NCBI GenBank assembly: GCA_030834165.1
Contig: JAURFU010000019.1
Coordinates: forward strand, 1-35,383
Source of the DNA: Verrucomicrobiota bacterium
GTDB taxonomy: Bacteria > Verrucomicrobiota > Verrucomicrobiia > Opitutales > UBA953
Length of the DNA: 35,383 nucleotides
Direction of reading: 5' to 3'
Shown here: positions 32,700-35,383 of the stretch, piece by piece
Layout of the letters: each line of letters opens with the position of its first letter
Position numbering within the stretch: position 1 is the first letter of the stretch
Program-made: the position numbers and the translations under genes
The notes under the pieces: model-generated
Database searches by the model: none
Seen by the model: only the letters and a program-made list of their open reading frames with translations
Told to the model about the DNA's origin: nothing

Positions 32700-32709
32700 G
32701 AGTCCCCTC

Positions 32710-33528
32710 GTGATTAAGTCCGCGATCACGGTCTCCCTCGTCGCCCAAGCCAAGGGCGGTCCTTTCGTCTATTGGGACGGCCTCGAGTCCGCCGCGGCCG
32801 CCGCCGCGAAGCTGGGTTTCGACGCGATCGAGGTCTTCGCCCCGTCCGCCGCTTCCATCGATCGTCCGGCCCTCCGCGCGCTTCTCCTGCAGCATGGTCT
32901 CTCCGCCGCGGCCTTCGGAACGGGCGGCGGCTGGCTCGTCCATAAGTGGCACCTGACCCACGCCGACCCCGCGATCCGCTCCCAGGCCCGCGAGTTCATC
33001 CGCGCGATCATCGACGTCGGCGGCGAATTCCAGGCGCCAGCCATCATCGGCTCGATGCAAGGTAAGGCCGAAGGCGACGTCTCCCGCGACCAGGCGCTGA
33101 CCTGGCTCGCCGAAGCGCTCACCGACCTCGGCGCCCACGCCGCCCGCCACGGCGTGCCGCTCCTCTACGAGCCCCTCAACCGCTACGAGACCAATCTCCT
33201 CAACCGCCAGCTCGACGCCGCCCGGTTCCTCGAGTCGCGCGGGATCGCGAACGTGAAGCTGCTCTGCGACCTGTTCCACATGAACATCGAAGAGGTCTCC
33301 AACGCCGAGACGCTCCGCGCCTGCGGCCGACACGTCGGCCATGTCCACTTCGCCGACAGCAACCGCCAGGCGATCGGCTTCGGCCACACGGACCCCGCCC
33401 CGGTCATCGCCGCGCTCAAGGACATCGGCTACGCCGGCTATCTTTCCGGCGAGATCCTGCCGCTGCCGGACTCCGAAGCCGCCGCCGCGCAGACGATCAA
33501 GGCCATCCGCGCCCACTTACCCCGCTAA
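32710..33528 (+). CDS. Sugar phosphate isomerase/epimerase-like TIM-barrel protein
   Basis: A 272-residue protein of the AP-endonuclease-2 (xylose isomerase-like) fold. The four metal-site positions expected for the family are visible: Glu in LLYEPLNRYE, Asp and His in LLCDLFHMNIEE, His in GHVHFADSNRQ, and Glu in LSGEILPLP. Members epimerise ketoses or isomerise sugars; the substrate is not evident. I start at the GTG at 32710. An earlier GTG at 32692 lies inside a hairpin arm and adds six unlikely residues. The next gene begins after 4 nt. The gene lies 73 nt after atpC and begins a sugar-use operon. Confidence 0.85.
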   Translation: MIKSAITVSLVAQAKGGPFVYWDGLESAAAAAAKLGFDAIEVFAPSAASIDRPALRALLLQHGLSAAAFGTGGGWLVHKWHLTHADPAIRSQAREFIRAIIDVGGEFQAPAIIGSMQGKAEGDVSRDQALTWLAEALTDLGAHAARHGVPLLYEPLNRYETNLLNRQLDAARFLESRGIANVKLLCDLFHMNIEEVSNAETLRACGRHVGHVHFADSNRQAIGFGHTDPAPVIAALKDIGYAGYLSGEILPLPDSEAAAAQTIKAIRAHLPR

Positions 33529-33532
33529 GACC

Positions 33533-33979
33533 ATGCTCAAGCACCAGCTCATCCACCCGAAGATCTCCGAAGTGCTCGCCCGCGCGGGCCACCACTCCGT
33601 GATCCTGATCGCCGACGGCAACTACCCGGTCTGGGGCAAGAAGGGCCCGAACGCCGAGCTGGTCTCGCTCAATCTCTCGCCGGGCATCCCGACCGTCGCC
33701 CAAGTGCTGCGCGCGGTGCTCAGCGCCGTGCCGGTCGACGCCGTCAACACGATGGGCATCCCGCCCGACGACTCCTACGCGCAGCAGGGCGAGCCGCCCG
33801 TGTGGGCCGAGTTCCGCCAGGAAGTGAAGGCCGCCGGCCTGAAGCTCGAACTGCAGCCGGTCCTGAAGTGGGATTTCTACAAGGCCGTCGAATCCGCCGA
33901 CCACATCTTGACCATCCAGACCGGCGATCAGGCCCTCTGGGGCAACGTGCTCCTCACCGTCGGCTGCCGTACCGCCTGA
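33533..33979 (+). CDS. RbsD/FucU-family sugar mutarotase
   Basis: A 148-residue protein matching RbsD/FucU, which interconvert pyranose and anomer forms of ribose or L-fucose. HPKISEVLARAGHHSVILIADGNYPVWG near the N-terminus holds the conserved histidine and the ADxNxP-like turn, and GIPPDD, LKWDFYKAVESADHILTIQTGD and a short hydrophobic end follow. FucU is favoured over RbsD because of the ADGNYPV wording and because the next gene encodes a putative L-fucose/L-galactose dehydrogenase, for which a mutarotase would supply the right anomer. The ATG at 33533 fits the family start. Confidence 0.85.
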   Translation: MLKHQLIHPKISEVLARAGHHSVILIADGNYPVWGKKGPNAELVSLNLSPGIPTVAQVLRAVLSAVPVDAVNTMGIPPDDSYAQQGEPPVWAEFRQEVKAAGLKLELQPVLKWDFYKAVESADHILTIQTGDQALWGNVLLTVGCRTA

Positions 33980-33990
33980 ACTTTCGCCCC

Positions 33991-34923
33991 ATGAAGACCC
34001 GCCCCCTCGGTAAGACCGGCATCGAACTGCCGATCCTCAGCTTCGGCGCCTCCTCCCTCGGCCAGGAATTCCGGAGCGTCGCCCTCGACGACGCCCTCAA
34101 GTCCGTCCAGGTCGCCCTCGACTGCGGCCTCAACTTCATCGACACGTCGCCCTTCTACGGCCGTGGCATGTCCGAAGTGCTCCTGGGCATCGCCCTCCGC
34201 GGCGTGCCGCGCGACAGCTATAAGCTCTGCACTAAGCTCGGCCGCTACGATCTCCAGCACTTCGACTTCAGCGCCAAGCGCGTCGCGGAGAGCATCGACG
34301 TCTCCCTCCACCGCCTCGGCACCGACCACCTCGACATCATCCTCTGCCACGACATCGAGTTCGTCCCGATGCAGCAGATCGTCGATGAGACCATCCCGGC
34401 GCTCCGCAAGGCGAAGCAGGCCGGCAAGGTGAAGGCCATCGGCTTCAGCGGCTACCCGCAGAAGATCTTCAAGTTCATCTGCGACCAGGCCGAGGTCGAC
34501 TGCGTGCTCAGCTACAACCAGCATACGCTCCAGAACACCCGCTTCTCCGACGAGACGGTACCGTACCTGAAGGCGAAGGGCATCGGAGTGATGAACGCCG
34601 GCCCGTTCAGCGCCCGCCTCCTTACCAACGCCCCGCTCCCGGCCTGGCTCAAGGAGCCCGAGGAAGTGAAGGCCGCCGCCCGCGCCGCGGCCGCGCATTG
34701 CGCCGCCAAAGGCAGCGACATCGCCAAGCTCGCCCTGCAGTTCTCGCTCCAGCATCCCGACATCGCCACGACGGTCTCGGGCAGCGCCAATCCGACGAAC
34801 ATCCGCAACTGGGCCAAGTGGGCCGCGGAACCGATCGACCAGCAGCTCCTCTCCGAAGTCCAGGCGATCTTCGCCCCGGTCAAGAACCTCGGCCACCTCG
34901 AAGGCCTGAAGGAAAACAACTGA
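33991..34923 (+). CDS. L-galactose/L-fucose dehydrogenase-like aldo-keto reductase
   Basis: A 310-residue NAD(P)-dependent aldose 1-dehydrogenase. It resembles plant L-galactose dehydrogenase closely as I remember that sequence: FGASSLGQEF, NFIDTSPFYGRGMSE, DFSAKRVAESIDVSLHRL, ILCHDIEF, IVDETIPALRKAKQAGK, AAHCAAKGSDIAKLALQFSL, and LSEVQAIFAPVKNL at the end. The aldo-keto reductase tetrad is present: Asp and Tyr in FIDTSPFYG, Lys in CTKLGRY, His in CHD. L-fucose is 6-deoxy-L-galactose, so either could be the substrate; the FucU neighbour favours L-fucose. The start at 33991 lies 11 nt after the mutarotase stop. Confidence 0.85.
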   Translation: MKTRPLGKTGIELPILSFGASSLGQEFRSVALDDALKSVQVALDCGLNFIDTSPFYGRGMSEVLLGIALRGVPRDSYKLCTKLGRYDLQHFDFSAKRVAESIDVSLHRLGTDHLDIILCHDIEFVPMQQIVDETIPALRKAKQAGKVKAIGFSGYPQKIFKFICDQAEVDCVLSYNQHTLQNTRFSDETVPYLKAKGIGVMNAGPFSARLLTNAPLPAWLKEPEEVKAAARAAAAHCAAKGSDIAKLALQFSLQHPDIATTVSGSANPTNIRNWAKWAAEPIDQQLLSEVQAIFAPVKNLGHLEGLKENN

Positions 34924-34927
34924 GCCG

Positions 34928-35383
34928 ATGAAGGCCATCCGTCTCGACCAGCCGCAGCAGTTCGCGCGGATCGACATCCCGGAGCCGCCCGCTCCCGCCG
35001 CTGGCGAAGCCGTCGTCCGCGTGCACCGCATCGGTATCTGCGGTACCGATTACGGCGGCTATCTCGGCAAGATGCCGTTCTACTCCTACCCGCGCATCCC
35101 GGGCCATGAGCTCGGCGTCGAGGTCCTCGCGGTCGGTCCGGGCGTGACGAACGTGAAGCCGGGCGACCGCTGCTCCGTCGAGCCCTACATCAATTGCCAG
35201 ACGTGCTACAGCTGCCGCCGCGGCTTCACCAACTGCTGCGAGAACCATAAGACCCTCGGCGTGATGTGCGACGGCGGCATGGCCGAGAAGTTCCTCCTGC
35301 CGGCCCGCAAGCTCCATATCTCCACGAAGCTTTCCTACGACCAGCTCGCGCTCGTCGAGACGCTCGCCATCGGCTGCCACGCC
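34928..35383 (+). CDS. Zinc-dependent alcohol dehydrogenase, N-terminal part (cut by window edge)
   Basis: 152 codons are present before the window ends. This is a medium-chain dehydrogenase: GICGTDYGG holds the first catalytic zinc cysteine, PGHELGVEV the Glu next to the zinc histidine, and the cluster NCQTCYSCRRGFTNCCEN the four structural-zinc cysteines. ETLAIGCHA begins the segment before the cofactor fold. Within this operon it could oxidise a later intermediate of sugar-acid breakdown, such as a 2-keto-3-deoxy acid or an alcohol; that is inference. The start is 4 nt after the preceding stop. Confidence 0.9.
   Translation, partial: MKAIRLDQPQQFARIDIPEPPAPAAGEAVVRVHRIGICGTDYGGYLGKMPFYSYPRIPGHELGVEVLAVGPGVTNVKPGDRCSVEPYINCQTCYSCRRGFTNCCENHKTLGVMCDGGMAEKFLLPARKLHISTKLSYDQLALVETLAIGCHA

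Overview
The window is a gene-dense, high-GC chromosomal segment made almost entirely of housekeeping genes. It suggests a member of Verrucomicrobiota, most likely the class Opitutae. The clues are a DUF5069 protein, a fused AroA-cytidylate kinase, a long-form PurF of about 637 residues, a SUMF1-domain membrane protein, and start sites that mostly lack Shine-Dalgarno sequences. The lineage call is inference from protein content; no rRNA gene is present. I see no tRNA, insertion sequence, prophage or CRISPR array.

Layout. 1-1926 (minus): a CcsA/HemX-like membrane protein, a short glutamyl-tRNA reductase and the start of a response regulator. 2023-4243 (plus): a DUF5069 protein, a low-molecular-weight tyrosine phosphatase, a RelE/ParE-like protein without an antitoxin, and phosphatidylserine synthase. 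4239-4420: a cluster of DnaA-box-like 9-mers, a short direct repeat and an AT-rich stretch in front of dnaN (4493-5620); this is a candidate replication origin or DnaA-responsive promoter. 5630-9155 (minus): tyrA, aroA-cmk and plsC, joined by 4-nt overlaps. 9245-12936 (plus): a SUMF1-domain membrane protein and a WbpM/CapD-type nucleotide-sugar dehydratase. 12988-14646: purE-purK. 14647-16604 (minus): purN, prmA and a small membrane protein. 16706-18019 (plus): a Tat-type lipoprotein of the NamZ/DUF1343 family. 18020-22603 (minus): an aldo-keto reductase, a Nudix hydrolase, an unrecognised protein with kinase-fold-like motifs, and purF. 22604-25920: a small membrane ORF, a MutM/Fpg-like glycosylase, rsmD, rsmE and pdxH.

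26042-32636 is a complete F-type ATP synthase operon, atpBEFHAGDC, with a short delta subunit and intercistronic hairpins on both sides of atpE. It is followed closely by a sugar-catabolism operon (32710 to the window end): a TIM-barrel isomerase/epimerase, an RbsD/FucU mutarotase, an aldo-keto reductase strongly resembling plant L-galactose dehydrogenase, and a zinc alcohol dehydrogenase cut by the window edge. This set fits oxidative use of L-fucose or a similar sugar.

I found no obvious defence system or other plainly novel machine. The best candidates for a second look are the kinase-like protein at 19986-21038, the possible origin upstream of dnaN, the L-galactose/L-fucose dehydrogenase operon, the hairpins around atpE, and the general absence of Shine-Dalgarno sequences.
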